From: Diphasiastrum complanatum
Lineage: Eukaryota > Streptophyta > Lycopodiopsida > Lycopodiales > Lycopodiaceae
NCBI GenBank assembly: GCA_029204225.1
Contig: CM055092.1
Coordinates: 25,120,867 to 25,184,459 of the forward strand
Reading direction: 5' to 3'
DNA length: 63,593 nucleotides
A model generated the notes under the pieces. It searched no databases. It saw only the letters and a list, made by a program, of their open reading frames with translations, and was not told the DNA's origin. Made by a program: the position numbers and the translations under genes. Shown here in pieces: positions 1-12,172 of the stretch; positions within the stretch are counted from its first letter, which is position 1; every line of letters begins with the position of its first letter.

Positions 1-38
1 TGTTCTCGTCTTGTCACTCGAGATAACATAACATAAGT

Positions 39-302
39 TTATCTTGGACAGAAACTGTTTTGAATATCAATTATTGCAGTGTTGCTGATTGTTATGCCTT
101 GTGATTTATGAGCTGTAATAGCGTATGCGAATGTTAAAGGGAAAGTGCATTTGTAATATATTTTAGAATCGTATCTCAATTTCATAATAGTTGATGGCGT
201 AATTTTCGTTTTTTTGTCAGATCCATCGATTGTTATCGTGATAGAATCGATTTCATTCGTTTGATTCAAATGTGCATAGTTGGAGGAGTGTGAAAAATGC
301 AA
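39..302 (-). pseudogene. Helitron helicase fragment (C-terminal part)
   Basis: The 87-codon minus-strand frame contains FAYAITAHKSQGITIS followed by AIIDI, which matches the last conserved motif of PIF1-type helicases carried by Helitron rolling-circle transposons. Only this C-terminal part is present; the ATP-binding motifs are absent and the window edge is close. A Rep-domain piece of the same kind of element lies at 467-1013 but on the opposite strand, so the Helitron has been rearranged. The match is by motif recognition; fragment status is certain from the length. Confidence 0.75.
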
Positions 303-343
303 AAATATTATCTATGTTACTTGTAGGGGTCTTACACTTTTCT

Positions 344-440
344 ATGTCAAGCATCTTGGTGTAGAACAATCATAGGGTCAAAATTGGCATAGAAGGCAAA
401 TTGGTTAAATCCACATGTAAAAAAAAAAACCCTATACAAT
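344..440 (+). repeat. LTR-derived fragment shared with 6675-6772
   Basis: About 95 bp beginning TCAAGCATCTTGGTGTAGAA and including CAAAATTGGCATAGA and AAATCCAC(A/G)TGTAAA recurs at 6675-6772, where it forms the left part of a long LTR ending at a tRNA-Met primer site. Here it sits alone between two Helitron fragments, so it is a truncated LTR. Confidence 0.6.
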
Positions 441-466
441 TTGGTTGTTAAAAAATAGATCCATTA

Positions 467-1013
467 TTGTCGAAAAAATTGCACAATAAAAGGCAAAAAA
501 AAAAAAATCCATGCAAATATGGATTTCCATTTCAACCATCTTCATCACCAACACATCTAAGTTCTGAAAATAGAAATTGGATATATTATCAATCTAGACA
601 TGAAGATAGGAATGTAGTACCATATCACCCAACTATACTCTTTCTTTGGAAAACGCACATGAACTTACAAAGGATTTCCAACACAAACTGGTCATATTAC
701 ATTCTAAAATATGCTATGAAGTCTGAACCATATGGACATTTGAATATGGAAATAGAAGATGCAAAACAAATAGAATTGGAATACATGGACAACAACATGT
801 TGAAACTAATTACAACATCAATCTTAACAAAGCCAATAGCATTTGCTTGTTTGCAAATTCCTATAATAAAAAGAAACGAGGCTATTCATTATGTTGATAG
901 TTCTCCTCCAAGCCTTAGATGTAGATATATCAGTCGAAATAGTACATTGATATTTACACATATAGACCTGTACAATTGGAGAATTTAACATTCTACGAAT
1001 TCTAGAGATACAA
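467..1013 (+). pseudogene. Helitron Rep/helicase protein fragment
   Basis: The frame 467-988 encodes CKYGFPFQPSSSP, then RNVVPYHPTILFLW, THMNLQRISN, YYILKYAMKSEPYGHLN and YVDSSPPSLR. This is the order found in the region between the Rep nuclease and the helicase of Helitron proteins. After a frameshift near 965 the similarity continues as RPVQLENLTFYEF to about 1013. The HUH nuclease motifs and the Walker motifs are not present. It is on the opposite strand to the helicase tail at 39-302, so these are broken, rearranged parts of one or two elements. No functional product is expected. Confidence 0.8.
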
Positions 1014-1359
1014 TGTAGAAAAAAATATTGGCATGAATTGGCTTAATTTTCCAACACTACAACTAAGATTAGGTCTAGTAATAGTCAAATATATTAAGGA
1101 GCCTATAAGCCTTCTATATAGAGTGATGTCCTCAAAGGTGCTTCATCACCATCAATAGATGATTTTACATGTTGCTCCATTGGAGTCTCAATGCCTTTAC
1201 AATTCTTCATTCCAAATCTATCTAAGATGATGTAGCATATTGAAATTGACATATAAAACCAAAATCCAATGCCCTTATGACTTCTATTCCTAGAATGAAG
1301 TTCAATAGGCCGAGATCAACCATTTAAACTCTTTACATAAAGCAATCTTTACATCTCTT

Positions 1360-3300
1360 ATTCCATCTAGATAATTCCACCTAAAATAATGTCATCAACA
1401 TACAATACAAGGATAATGATTTTTCCATCATGAAATCTGCTGTACAATGATGGATCATATGAACTCAAAACAAAGTTGATGGAGATAAGAAAAGAGTTTA
1501 GCCTAGAGTACCATGCTCGAGGTACTTGCTTGAGTCCATAGAGACTCTTTTTCAAAAAGCACACTCTTTCTTCATGCTCCTCCTTGATGAAGCCCTCGGG
1601 TTGCCTCATGTAGATCTCTTCCTCCAATTAGCCATTGAGGAAGGAATTTGTAACATCAAGTTGAAATAGCTTCCAATTGAAAGTAGCAGCAAGGCTAATG
1701 ATCAATCTTATTGCAACTAGCATGGTCACAGGAGCAGAAGTTTCATCATAATCAATTCCCTTGGTTTGCAAGAAACTTTTTGCTACAAACCTAGCTTTAT
1801 ATTTATTTATTGATCCATCTTGATTATACTTCAATCTATACACCCACTTGCAATCAAGTGGTTTCTTCCTTGAGAAAGATCAACAAGATCCCAAGTATGA
1901 TTCTCCATGAGAGCTTGCATAGCATTCATCCAACTTTTTGATTTACAAGCATCTTCATAACAAGTTGATTCATCAAGCATTGAAGTAAGGAAAGTGTATG
2001 AAGTAAAAGATGAAATGCCTTCCCTTTGATCAACTTTTCCATCATAAGTGAGCCCTTGCTCTTGTGGATCTTCTTGGAGTCCTTGGATCTTAAGGTGGCC
2101 TCAAGATCTTGATCACTTTGAAGCTCCTCCTCCATCCTAGCATGGTCTTTGACATGAATATGATTAGTAGCATTATCATCCACTTTACAGGCATGTCCTT
2201 CATAAAAAATAACATCCCTACTCACTATGGTTTTCTTATTGATAGGATTAAAGACTCTATACCCTTTGCTATTCTCACCATGTCCCACAAAGATGCCTTT
2301 GATGGAAGTTGCATCATCTTTCTTCCTTGTATCCAATGACTGATGTACATAGCATGTTGATCCAAATATCCTTAGATCCTCGAGATTTGGCTTTTCTCCA
2401 AATAGAGCTTCATATGGTGTGATTCCTCCAATGGCTTGGTTGGTCAATCTCTTAGCAAAAGTGATTGCCTCAGCGCAAATGGTTTTGGTAGAGAAGCATC
2501 TAACCTTAAGGCTATAGCACACTCAAAGACATCTATTTCTCCTCGCAACCACTCCATTTTATTGAGGGGTCTATGGACAAGATAACTCCCTCTTAATGCC
2601 ATTAGAACTACAAAACGCTATCAACTTGTTGGAGATATACTCTCCTCCATTATCACTTACTAATACCTTGATCTTGGTACTAAGTTGATTTTCAACTAGA
2701 GTTTGAACTTTACAAATGAATCAAACACCAAAGATTTACAAGACAAGAGGTGAATCCAAGCATATCTAGAATGATCATCAATGAAGGTTACATAGTACTT
2801 AGCACCACCATTAGATGCTTGAGAGAATCTATGCACATCCGAATGTGTAATTTTAAGAGGAGTGTTTGATCTTGAGGTAGATCTTGAGAATGGAAGCTTA
2901 TGAGCCTTTGAGAGGCTACAAGCCTCACATTTTTGCCACATCTTGACAAACTCTTGGGAGGCCGCGAGTGCAAGCTCCTTTGCACACATGGATTCCATAG
3001 CTTTGAAGTGAGTGGCCCAACCTTTTGTGCCATAGCTCTGCATTGCTAATCTCCACCTTTGCCAAGTTCACACTCTCCATTGCAACATTAGCATCTAATC
3101 TAAACAATCTACCTTTTTTTAAATCCCTTTGTTATGCATTCATCATTCTTAAGGATGGAACAAACTCCATGCCTAAATTTTACATCTAGGCCATTATCCA
3201 TTAATTGGCCAACACTTAACAAATTCTTGGTTAACTTAGGTACAAAAAGAACATTTTCAAGATTCATCCTTTTGGATGATCCTATGTACAAGAGGTAATA
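1360..3300 (-). mobile_element. Decayed Ty1/copia retrotransposon pol region
   Basis: Minus-strand frames in copia order run from about 3300 down to 1360. 3291-3109 carries the end of the protease region (NLENVLFVPKLTKNLLSVGQ). 3107-2696 has the GAG-pre-integrase LWHKRLGH motif, the zinc-finger CEACSLSK and the integrase core (HSDVH, YVTFIDDHSRYAWIHLL). 2522-1926 has the integrase C-terminal part (ITPYEALFGEKPN, LRIFGSTCYVH). 1843-1367 has reverse transcriptase (KARFVAKSF, FQLDVTNSFLNG, then LYGLKQVPRAWYSRLN and LYVDDIILG). Frameshifts and stops separate the frames, and the RNase H end and 3' LTR are missing. Plausible relative: the copia element at 43.4-47.3 kb. Confidence 0.9.
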
Positions 3301-3529
3301 GTACCAATACCACTTATTCTACACTCTTGAACACTAGTTGTAAAGGTAGATCTTTTAGCATCATATGGATATTGACCCTCACTAAGTTTGGAATCAAATC
3401 CCCTCCTCAAAGTTTAGATTCAAACTCATCATCTCAATTCTAATTTCTAGCAAAAAAAAACTTGTTAAAAATGGATTTGTATTTGATCAAACACTAACCT
3501 CTTGTACTTGGCTTTAAATTTATGTTAAA

Positions 3530-3910
3530 TTTCAGTACTTTAGGACCCTAAATGGATCTATACAAGATCCACAAGAGTGATTGGATGTTTGCTAAACAAT
3601 CCATTGCAAAAACTAGACACAAAAAATTGATCTAGAATTCAATTTTGCACTAAACAATCATAAGCTTTAATCAAATGTGGAAACTTGAGCTCACATGAGT
3701 GAAGAATAGCCTATAGTATGGCCTGCAAATAGAGAATGTAAGTAATACCACTTTGATTGTATTTGGATCATAAAACCTCAATACAAATGTGGAGTAGTCT
3801 CGAGATTGCCAATAAGCTCTAAAAAAGATTCAAAGTGTTTAGTATACCAGAGTCTACTACATAGAAAAGCCTCTTCCTTTGTAAAGTTAGGTGAATTTCT
3901 AGTATGTAAT
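3530..3910 (-). repeat. Arm 1 of a diverged inverted repeat (partner 4855-5262)
   Basis: Reading the minus strand here gives the same sequence as the plus strand at 4855-5262, including CATCCAATCACTCTTGTGGATCTT, TAGATCCATTTA and ACCTAACTTTACAAAGGAAG in the same order. The arms are about 380-400 bp and are separated by about 940 bp. They are probably two LTR copies of one family in opposite orientation; this arm lies just upstream of the minus-strand copia pol and could be the remnant of its 5' LTR. Confidence 0.65.
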
Positions 3911-4854
3911 AAGAGTTGACAAATCGATTTTAAACCTGACCTAATCAGCACATCATCAAGTGCATCAAGACAAAACAAGACGAAATAGATCTCCATGAAC
4001 TGTATATTCACAATGCTACTCAAGTACAAGGAGAAATTGCTTAAGAACTCTACAAGGCCTTGTAAAAGAAACGGCCCAATAAATCTAAAGCTAAGCTTAC
4101 GTAATAACGTCAAACTTAGAAAGCGACCGTGAAAAAAACTTATGTGTTGATTATTATTATTTTAACTCTCTCCCTCAATAATCAACATCTCTCTTGAGTT
4201 TAAAGTCTACGCTATTCATGGAACATACTTCCATGATAGTATCAACAAGTAAAAACTTTTTACATAACTTCATCCAAGCCAAGTTTAGCTCTAAAAGTTT
4301 CAGATTTCCTTCAAAGAGAAGCATAAAGATCAAGGAGGAGCAACTTTCAAGTTCATTCATCTTCACTTAGCATGGAAGGAATCAAGTGCAAAGGTGCAAG
4401 GAAGAATCAAGACTCTTCAATTTATCTTGGAGGAGATCAAGATAGATCATGTCATCATCTTTAGGGGCTCATTAGTCATCTTCTAAACCTGAATATGATT
4501 CATTTCTGATGTTAAGATTAGGTCTTAGAATTGTATATAGATACATTATTGTTTCCAAGGCTAGATTTGAGGAGGAGTGTGAAAATTTGCCTATGTTGGC
4601 AAATCTAGCCATGTAGAACTTTGTAAATACTGTGTATAATTGGGTTCCACAAATGTAAGGCCAGGCTGCCACATGGCAACCCACTCCTAATGTAGGTTAG
4701 GTCAAGTCAAGAGAGTTGGTCATGTCTATTTGGTGGTCATTCCTACTTTATAGGACCTACACCTAGATTTAAGGTGAAAATTTGACCAACTAGCTACCTA
4801 CCAAGCAAGAATTAGGCTAGGGTTGCAAATTAGGGCAAGAGAGCCAAGTTAACT

Positions 4855-5262
4855 TCCTTATTACATGCTGGAAATCCACCTAACTTCACAAAGGAAGTCA
4901 CTTTTGCTATGTATTCCAAGCTCCCATAGTGAGAAGATAGATTATTTTTGGAGCTCATTGGCAATCTCAAGCTAGTTCACTGTGTACCATGAGTTTTTGT
5001 GATCCAAATGAAACCAAATCAATTTCTACTTGTTTCTCAGGTTGAACGCCGTACTACAGCCTGTAGTACACATGTGTGGGCTCAAATTTCAGTGTTGATC
5101 AATGCTTTTGATTGTTAATGCTTGTTGTTTGTCAAATTACCAATCTAGATCAACGTTTTGTGACTAGTTTTTTGATAGATTGTTAAGCAATCATCCAATC
5201 ACTCTTGTGGATCTTTTGTAGATCCATTTATGGTCCTAAAGTATAGTACTTTCACACAATAT
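4855..5262 (+). repeat. Arm 2 of a diverged inverted repeat (partner 3530-3910)
   Basis: Plus-strand copy of the repeat described at 3530-3910. It is preceded at 4568-4577 by GAGGAGGAGTGTGAAAAT, which resembles a polypurine tract followed by an LTR start, so 4576-5262 may be a solo LTR or LTR fragment. The exact ends are not visible to me. Confidence 0.55.
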
Positions 5263-6669
5263 CCAAGTGAGTCAAGTGGAGTAACAATTGAATGAAGCCT
5301 CCATGCGTGACATTGCAGATTAATAATGCAACCACTATCGTTACTTCTCGGACCTAATTAATTATCTTTCTAAATTGGCCCACACAAAGCCTTCTAGTCT
5401 TAATGCCATGCTTCTGTGCATCCACCGAAGGCTTTTTCGTTGAAATTTCTTTAAAAAAATAACTGAAAGAAAAGCTCCTATTAGTTTTATTTGTCTAAAC
5501 CATAGAATGCATATCATTCGAGTGTTAAGTTTAAACTTTACCTAATTGCTTGTGACTTGAGTATTAACCAATGTCATTGTAGGTGATGGAAAGTTTAGCT
5601 TAAATAGGTGAAAATAGGGCCAGAAGCGCACTGCTACCACGTATAGTAGAATCTGGCACTGCTATTGGAGGTACAGTCTCGTCCGATGCTTTTACCCATT
5701 ACCTTAAAGTCCTGATTATGATCTCAAAAAATTTCATCGTTAGTATTCACGAATTTCACAAATTTAGTTACTTAAGATCCTTTGTGCTAGTACTCAAAAT
5801 CTTGATTGTGATCTCAAAAAATTTCACAACTCATAGTCAGTATTTATGAATTCGAAGAATTGGCAATTTTATAATAACTACTAAGGATCATACCTCAGTA
5901 ACCTGCCAGTGTTTTCACAAGAATAGTACATTTCAACAAAAGGCTCCATCTCCCAACACACGTGCAAAAGAAATCATTCTTTGTTTGGAGTAGTTTTATG
6001 GAAATGGAAAATTTGGGTGAATTGTTAAATATGTCAATTGCTTTTGCTTGTCATACAAATTGTTCACCAGTTTCTTTTGACCATGTCCATGCTATCTTCT
6101 TCATCTCCCTTACCATATTTCAATGATACCAAGATCTTTTGTAAGTGCTCCCAAAAAATATAAATGCTTCCAACTTTCAAAGCAAGCTGCTCTATGTGCA
6201 AGTTGACGACTAGATAGTCCCTCTCCTATGATTGCATGAAGGGGTGTATTTGGCTTAAATTTTATAGTGCACATGTACAATTTCTCCTCGTACCAAGTTT
6301 TAGTTAAACTTTATAATATAATTTTTTGTATCATTGGGCTAGTTAGGTAGCCCCCAAAAGTATTTTGGTATGGAATTAATAAACTAGAATCTATTTCGCG
6401 TATCATTGAATTGTTTGACATTTTCGAAATTGAAATCAAGGCAACAAGATTAGAGTTCAGCACGAGCATTAATGAGAGAGAGGAGTTAATACTACACACT
6501 GATGGATGGGTAGTATTGTAACAATTGTGAAAAACTGTCAAAATCTATCCTGGATATATTTTTTGTTTCTAGTTTGTGAGAAAATATCACATGTGTGGAG
6601 CATGTTCCCACATGTAGAGAAAGTGAAAATAGTTTAGTCATGTTGACTTTAGGGGTATCATAAAGATTT
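5263..6669. other. No gene seen
   Basis: AT-rich sequence with only short frames lacking recognisable motifs. A short local repeat (a phrase around CTTGATTGTGATCTCAAAAA) occurs at about 5711 and 5802. Confidence 0.5.
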
Positions 6670-7353
6670 TGTATCAAGCATCTTGGTGTAGAACCTTGAT
6701 AGGGCCAAAATTGGCATAGAGGTCAAAATGGTCAAATCCACGTGTAAAGCCTCAATTTGGCCAAAAGTATATTGTGATGCAAACTTGAGGTAGTTAGGCT
6801 TGTGACATATTTCAAGTTTAGGTTTGATGAGTGATGCACCCTATGTGGTGGCAAAAGTCAAAGGGTCCAATCATAAGAGAGAGATGTGTTGGAAGGGTCC
6901 AATCAAAAGTGAGGAATGTTGCATCACACATCCAATAGGATTAGAGAGGCTATGTTAAAGGGGTCCAATAGGATTCAAGCATGGATCTCCACGAGTTTCT
7001 ATATGTACTTTCATTCCCTTCATCAATGTATGAGAGATCTATGAGTTTTTCGAGTCAATTTGGAGATTTGCCAATTTTGCTTGTATTGCCTTCTCTCTCT
7101 AGATGAGCCCAAAAGTGGTATTTTCTCTCTCTACCCGAGGAGAGGAGCTTGTTGGGACTTAGTTCATTTCATGAAGTCTTCCACACGTGTGAAACACATT
7201 TGGTAATGAATGAATGCATGTAAAATGGTCTTTTGGCCTTAGATCTTGTCATTGATCTTGGATTTCAATCAATAGGTGATCTATAGTGCATGAGCCAAGC
7301 TTAGGAGATCAATTTCACACATTAGGACATTTCCACATGTGTGAATTTTCACA
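6670..7353 (+). mobile_element. Long terminal repeat of a copia-type element
   Basis: The segment ends in CA at 7353 immediately before a tRNA-Met primer-binding site, which fixes the 3' boundary of an LTR. Its left part repeats 344-440. The left end is taken as the TG near 6670, but the exact first base is uncertain. The end of the LTR (CACATGTGTGAATT) is also seen near 47,318, showing that the element at 43.4-47.3 kb belongs to a related family. Confidence 0.65.
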
Positions 7354-7366
7354 TGGTATCAGAGCA
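7354..7366 (+). promoter_or_regulatory. Retrotransposon primer-binding site (tRNA-Met)
   Basis: TGGTATCAGAGC is the complement of the 3' end of plant initiator tRNA-Met and directly follows the LTR end. It is where reverse transcription of the element would start. The following 440 bp contain no frame I can assign. Confidence 0.8.
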
Positions 7367-7801
7367 GCCTACCTAAGCTTTTGATGCATCTATCATCCAT
7401 AGATTCAAAATTTTTATGAAAATCAAGATCTAGAAAGTGTTGATTGCATCTCCCATGCTATCTCAAGGAAATTTGGATCAAGAGGGTTCATTATCATAAT
7501 GATTGAATCATTTACGTACTGTACGGAAATCAATGCTCAGGCACGTGTGAATTACAGCCAAGTTCATTTGGAAAGTTCTCTTCCAAGTTAGATCCAAATT
7601 TGGTGCTAGATAGCTCGTTTGAAAGCTAGTTTTGTCTAGTTTTTGTAGCAATTTGTTTCAATCCATCTGGTAGAGCCAATGAAAAGCTATAAGCTTTTGA
7701 ATAGGGTTAGTTAGGGCACCTAAACCTATGTGGACACATTTGGTTTGATCATATCTTGCTAGTTTGAACGAAAAATTCAAGAAGAGGTTTGCCAATGTCA
7801 T

Positions 7802-8134
7802 CTATTTGAGGTCATAATAGCCTCTGGTCAAGATTTTGTAGCCAACTGGATCTCTGTCAGCCATTATCTTTGACTCATCAAATCTGTCATCTCTGACAGT
7901 CTTCATATGTCTGCTGTCAGGCATGTAGATCTTGTAGTATGATGAATGAACATCATATCTTACAAGAAATCCCTGCTCCACATTTTCATCCAACTTCTTT
8001 TTTTTTTGATCTGGAATGTGGGCATATGCGACGCATCCAAAAATGCGTACATGTGTTAGAATCGGTTTGTTGCCCCACCAAAGCTCGTGTGGTGTGGTAT
8101 GTGCAACACTAGATCTACCGGTCCTGTTCTGCAA
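7802..8134 (-). pseudogene. Ty1/copia integrase C-terminal fragment
   Basis: The 110-codon frame contains TPHELWWGNKP, HVRIFGCVAYAHIP and a KLD...E..FL..YD pattern, the typical end of the copia integrase domain. It lies in the opposite direction to the LTR and primer site just before it, so it is not that element's own coding region in normal order. Neither the integrase catalytic core nor reverse transcriptase is present next to it. It is a broken fragment. Confidence 0.85.
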
Positions 8135-8172
8135 GTAGTTGGCTGTAGCTACTGCTTCAGACCATAAAAATT

Positions 8173-8712
8173 TTGATGCCTTTGAAAAATCATGCTTTTA
8201 CATGGTTTGAGGCATTTTGTAAACTTCTCTTGAGATTAAGTGAACCATCCAAAGAGGACAGTTACATCCTTGAGAAAGTATTTAGCCTCAAAAATATCAA
8301 GATTTTATTTGATTTCAAGATTAGATCCATCATGGATAAAGTCATAGTATGTGAACTAGTCAAGCTAGAATGCTTAGTTTTGATAATCATACACTTTTGC
8401 TCATCTTATGATCTTGATCTCTATGATTCTTGTGATCTTTATGAGGCATGGAAGCCTCTGATTTTCATCATGGTGCAGCCATCTTCATGCAAACAGTACT
8501 TTCAAATCAAAGTTCATTATCAAGCATGGAGGAAGCACCTTGGTATACTACCAAAGAAATCTTATCATGAATATGGTGAGGGTGCTGCTATGATGGATCC
8601 TTTTGCTAGTCTTTTACTTCATATGCATACCAAAGGATCCACTCAAAAAAAGTTTCACAAACTCCTTGATCTTACCAAGCTAATTTTGTTTCAAAAATCC
8701 AAACACATGTAA
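8173..8712 (+). CDS. Unrecognised 179-codon open frame
   Basis: An uninterrupted frame without any motif I recognise, rich in Leu, Ile, Phe and Lys, as expected from AT-rich sequence. It begins 40 bp from a copia fragment and has no visible promoter context. It may be chance or transposon-derived; nothing supports expression. Confidence 0.2.
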   Translation: MMPLKNHAFTWFEAFCKLLLRLSEPSKEDSYILEKVFSLKNIKILFDFKIRSIMDKVIVCELVKLECLVLIIIHFCSSYDLDLYDSCDLYEAWKPLIFIMVQPSSCKQYFQIKVHYQAWRKHLGILPKKSYHEYGEGAAMMDPFASLLLHMHTKGSTQKKFHKLLDLTKLILFQKSKHM

Positions 8713-10690
8713 AGAAATGTTGATAGTCATTTACGTTGACTGGTTCATTGGTCGGTATTTCTCCACAGAGGTGTGTTCGAGCATTGATCAAGTGGTAATA
8801 TTGGAATGCAATATTTGTAGTTGTGTTTTAGGTGGTTCCAGTTAGCCATTGGATAAATTTAAAAATGCTTTAATAGACAACATTGGTTAAATTGGTATAT
8901 AATACATATGACATGTAATAATCTTTTGAATTTTTTAAAATACAATAAATTCTAATTTTCCTCAAAATACTGCATCAAAAAATGATATCACAATATTGTG
9001 CACTTTAAGTGTAGTTTTGAATTTATGTTCTTGTTTTGGGTAATGTCATGCAGATTTTGAAAATTTCAAAATGTCATTAATAATATGAAACAAGTTTCAA
9101 TTCACAATGGCTACTTTTCATGCGATCAAAAAACTACCATGCATTATGTGCAAAATCTTCATGCACGAAATTTCATGTGCTTGATATGTGCTACATGCTA
9201 TAATCTTTTCAAATTTATGAAGTACAATGAATTTCAATCTTGACATACTGCATCAAATTCTAAAAAAGATACCACAGTGTAGTGCAGCTTTGTTACTATA
9301 TATAAATCTAATTGCATTGCTACTTTTAAATGTAACATTTTTTGGTGATATTATGGGGATTATGAATATTCAACAATATATCTAACATTACGTGCAGTGT
9401 TTTTAGTTGTGAACTTCTTCAAATTTGTTATTAATAATCTTGACGAAGTTTCAATGTACGTTGCTTGCACAAAAGTTATGATTTTGGTGCAACAAAAAAC
9501 CTACCATGTATAAGGTGGGAAATCTTCACGCATAAAATATCACGTAATTTTGTTGGTGGAAAATCCAACACCATTACATGATTTAACTTGTTTACACAAA
9601 ATTCATAATCTTTGACTTGAACAACAAATACATGTAATTGAAATGTAAATGGTTTGATGCAAAGGCATATTTGCGTCGTGTGGGTTAGAAGTTTTTATTG
9701 TTTGTGGAAAATGCAATGGCATTATGTAATTTGGTTCCAATATAATGAAGTCATGTGCATTAAAATATGTTATCAACTACTTTTTCCAATTCCACATTTT
9801 GGAAGTTCTTTTTGGGGGTGTGTAAATATTGAGCATGTATCATTGGTATGTTATTGAAATGAATAATTGATATCATCATTCTAAGTGACATTAACAAGAT
9901 ATCAGTGCTATTTTCAATTCATAGAATTTCGTCCATGTATCAATTGGAAAATCGTACAGCATGGAATATTATGTAACATGTTGTTGGTGGAAATTCCAAC
10001 ACCAATGTGTGATTGAGTTTTGGGTATAAAGAAATGTCGAACTTCACCTGAGGTCAAAACATGGATATTGCTTAATAACAGTGAATAATTTGTAATATTG
10101 TGCTCATCAAACAAAATACTTTTTATTGCATCCAATATGAATTGAAGTGGATTTGGGTTTTGTCATAATAAGTCTAACAACAAAGAATGTGAATTTGAAT
10201 GATTTATTGAAATGTTACTTATTTAGCTTGTATTATGCGATACACACTGGGTACATATTAAGATAAAACCCAACAAATTCAATAATTTTGTTAAAGTTCA
10301 ACATTGTAATCAATACTAGTTACTTGGGAAGATCTTTTGAGATGCTTGTATATTTAAACTTGAATTATATATATCCATTAGCAAATCGTTTGTTATACAA
10401 GCAAGATTTAGCTAAATACAAATTCCTACATGTTATTATATTTTCTTAGAAATCCATATATTTTAATTTCTGGAACACCTAGATCTACAGCTTTGTAATT
10501 CATTGCTAGGTTGAAAGATTGTCATTTCTATTTTGCATTATCATATTTTGGTGGATCTAGTCACTCTTCAATTGCCAGCTATTTATATTCCCTTGAAAAA
10601 AGGTCAACCATTGAAATGCCGCTTGAAAGGTTGTCGGAAGTGAATTTTAGGCCCTTTATGGTGGTTTTTCCTGGATAAATTTTTACTCCT
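8713..10690. other. No gene seen (AT-rich)
   Basis: About 2 kb of very AT-rich sequence. Short phrases recur loosely (for example TTGGTGGAAAATCCAACACCA near 9550 and GTTGGTGGAAATTCCAACACCA near 9982), suggesting old duplicated non-coding repeats. Frames are short and without motifs. Confidence 0.5.
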
Positions 10691-10754
10691 TACACTGATT
10701 GGCCTGAGATTTTGATAGTAGCTGCATCTGATGCAGATCTCTCCACTGATCTAG

Positions 10755-11475
10755 TCTGCGAGGGTTCTCTTGTGTGAGGGTTGGCTATGCGAGGGTTCTT
10801 TAGCTGTTTTTGTAGATAAAAAACTTGATATCTCTCAGATCTTTGGGAAGTAACTCTTGCAAGGATCCTAGTAGCTGAATCTGAGTCAAATCTCACCATG
10901 GAATTCTCTACAAGAGTTAACTCTCGCACTAAGTGAAAATTTCACTGTATGCGAGGGTCCAGAACCACTATTTTGGCTTGATCTTCACCAAATCTCTATA
11001 CTAACTCTCGCATGCTTCTTCATTGATGGAATTTGACATTTTGAATCGATTGAAGTGGTCTGCGAGAGTTCTTACTGGAAAGATTTGCTGGATCTTCATT
11101 TCTTAGCACTTAAACCCAATTTTTTGCTCATTGGAATCAAACTAATTCTCGCAGGCTCTTTTGTGTCCTTGTCTCACTGATATTGAACTTCAAAATTCTC
11201 TGCGAGAGTTCTTACCGATTGGAATTAAAAATTTTAGTGTCTACGAGAGTTTTCTAGTACTTTCTTGTCTTTTTTTCACTGGAAACTCTCGCACATGCAC
11301 TTAAACATCAAACTAACTCTCACAAGTTTCTCTGTGTCTTGGTCTCACTGAGATGAAATTTCAAAGGGCTTTGCGAGAGTTCTGGTGAAGATTTGCAATT
11401 TTTTGGATTTTTTCAAGGGTTTTTTGAATTTTCTCTAATTTTTGCAATCTGCTTGGAATTAACTCTCGCAGGCTT
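10755..11475. repeat. Array of inverted CTCTCGCA / TGCGAGAG words
   Basis: At least a dozen copies of AACTCTCGCA or its complement TGCGAG(A/G)GTT occur here: about 10757, 10788, 10917, 10949, 10998, 11059, 11143, 11201, 11241, 11284, 11314, 11371 and 11458. Forward and reverse words largely alternate. Units containing TCTCACTGA and CTTTTGTGTCCTTG recur with a spacing of roughly 145-170 bp. The array lies directly upstream of the gypsy gag and could be its LTR or leader region. Confidence 0.65.
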
Positions 11476-11731
11476 CTATGCAGGTCTGGGACAGTACCTT
11501 GGAGTTGCTGCCAGTCATGCAAGGTTTAACTCCTACTGGTTTTGGAGATATTAAAATCTAATGAGATTGAGGTATAGCGCACCGAATCAGCAACAACATA
11601 TGGCCTTACCTGCACCACTAGGGCCAATCAATCAACAAGTGGCCCATGTAAATCTGACAGCAGCAAAACCAGAGATGCAAGTACTACCTCAACCTGAGCA
11701 GCAACAATGGTATGGACCGAAGTAGCCATTT

Positions 11732-12136
11732 ATGGATCCTACCATAAATGAATATTTTGAGGCCTATGCAGCTCAAACTCAACGTCAAGGCGAAAGAAAT
11801 TATGGCTACTATGGATGCGGCGAAGGACACAAGATTGTGGAATGTCCTTACAAGGGACAATATACATCCTTCTATCGAGAATGCGGTTATGGACACTACT
11901 TCAAGAATTGTCCATTGAGACCTAAAACCAGTGCACCACTAAACTTCATCACAATACAACAGCCAACCCTTCCAGTGGGGATGCCACTGGAAGGGCAACA
12001 ATTCCATGCTTTTGTGTTAGCCGTTATGCGAGCACAGAAGAGAAAGGAAGTGGCTCCCTCACCAGTACCATCGGTCATTGATGACCAACCCTCCACTTCA
12101 GCACCTTATCCAAATGTGAGGGAAGAGAGAAGATAG
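11732..12136 (+). pseudogene. Gypsy gag end with two CCHC-like zinc knuckles
   Basis: The 134-codon frame contains YYGCGEGHKIVECP and YRECGYGHYFKNCPLRP, which read as two CCHC knuckles; in the first the leading cysteine appears mutated to tyrosine. Such knuckles bind the element's RNA in the nucleocapsid. An in-frame stop just upstream (CCGAAGTAGCC, near 11720) separates it from more gag sequence at 11580-11720, which is rich in Gln and Pro. Gag is therefore broken. Confidence 0.8.
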
Positions 12137-12172
12137 TAGCAAAAAATATGACACTGGGTACAGAGAGCACAA

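Noticed and set aside
10755-11475. CRISPR array
   Set aside because: The repeated words alternate in orientation and are unevenly spaced in a plant nuclear context, so this is not a direct-repeat/spacer array.
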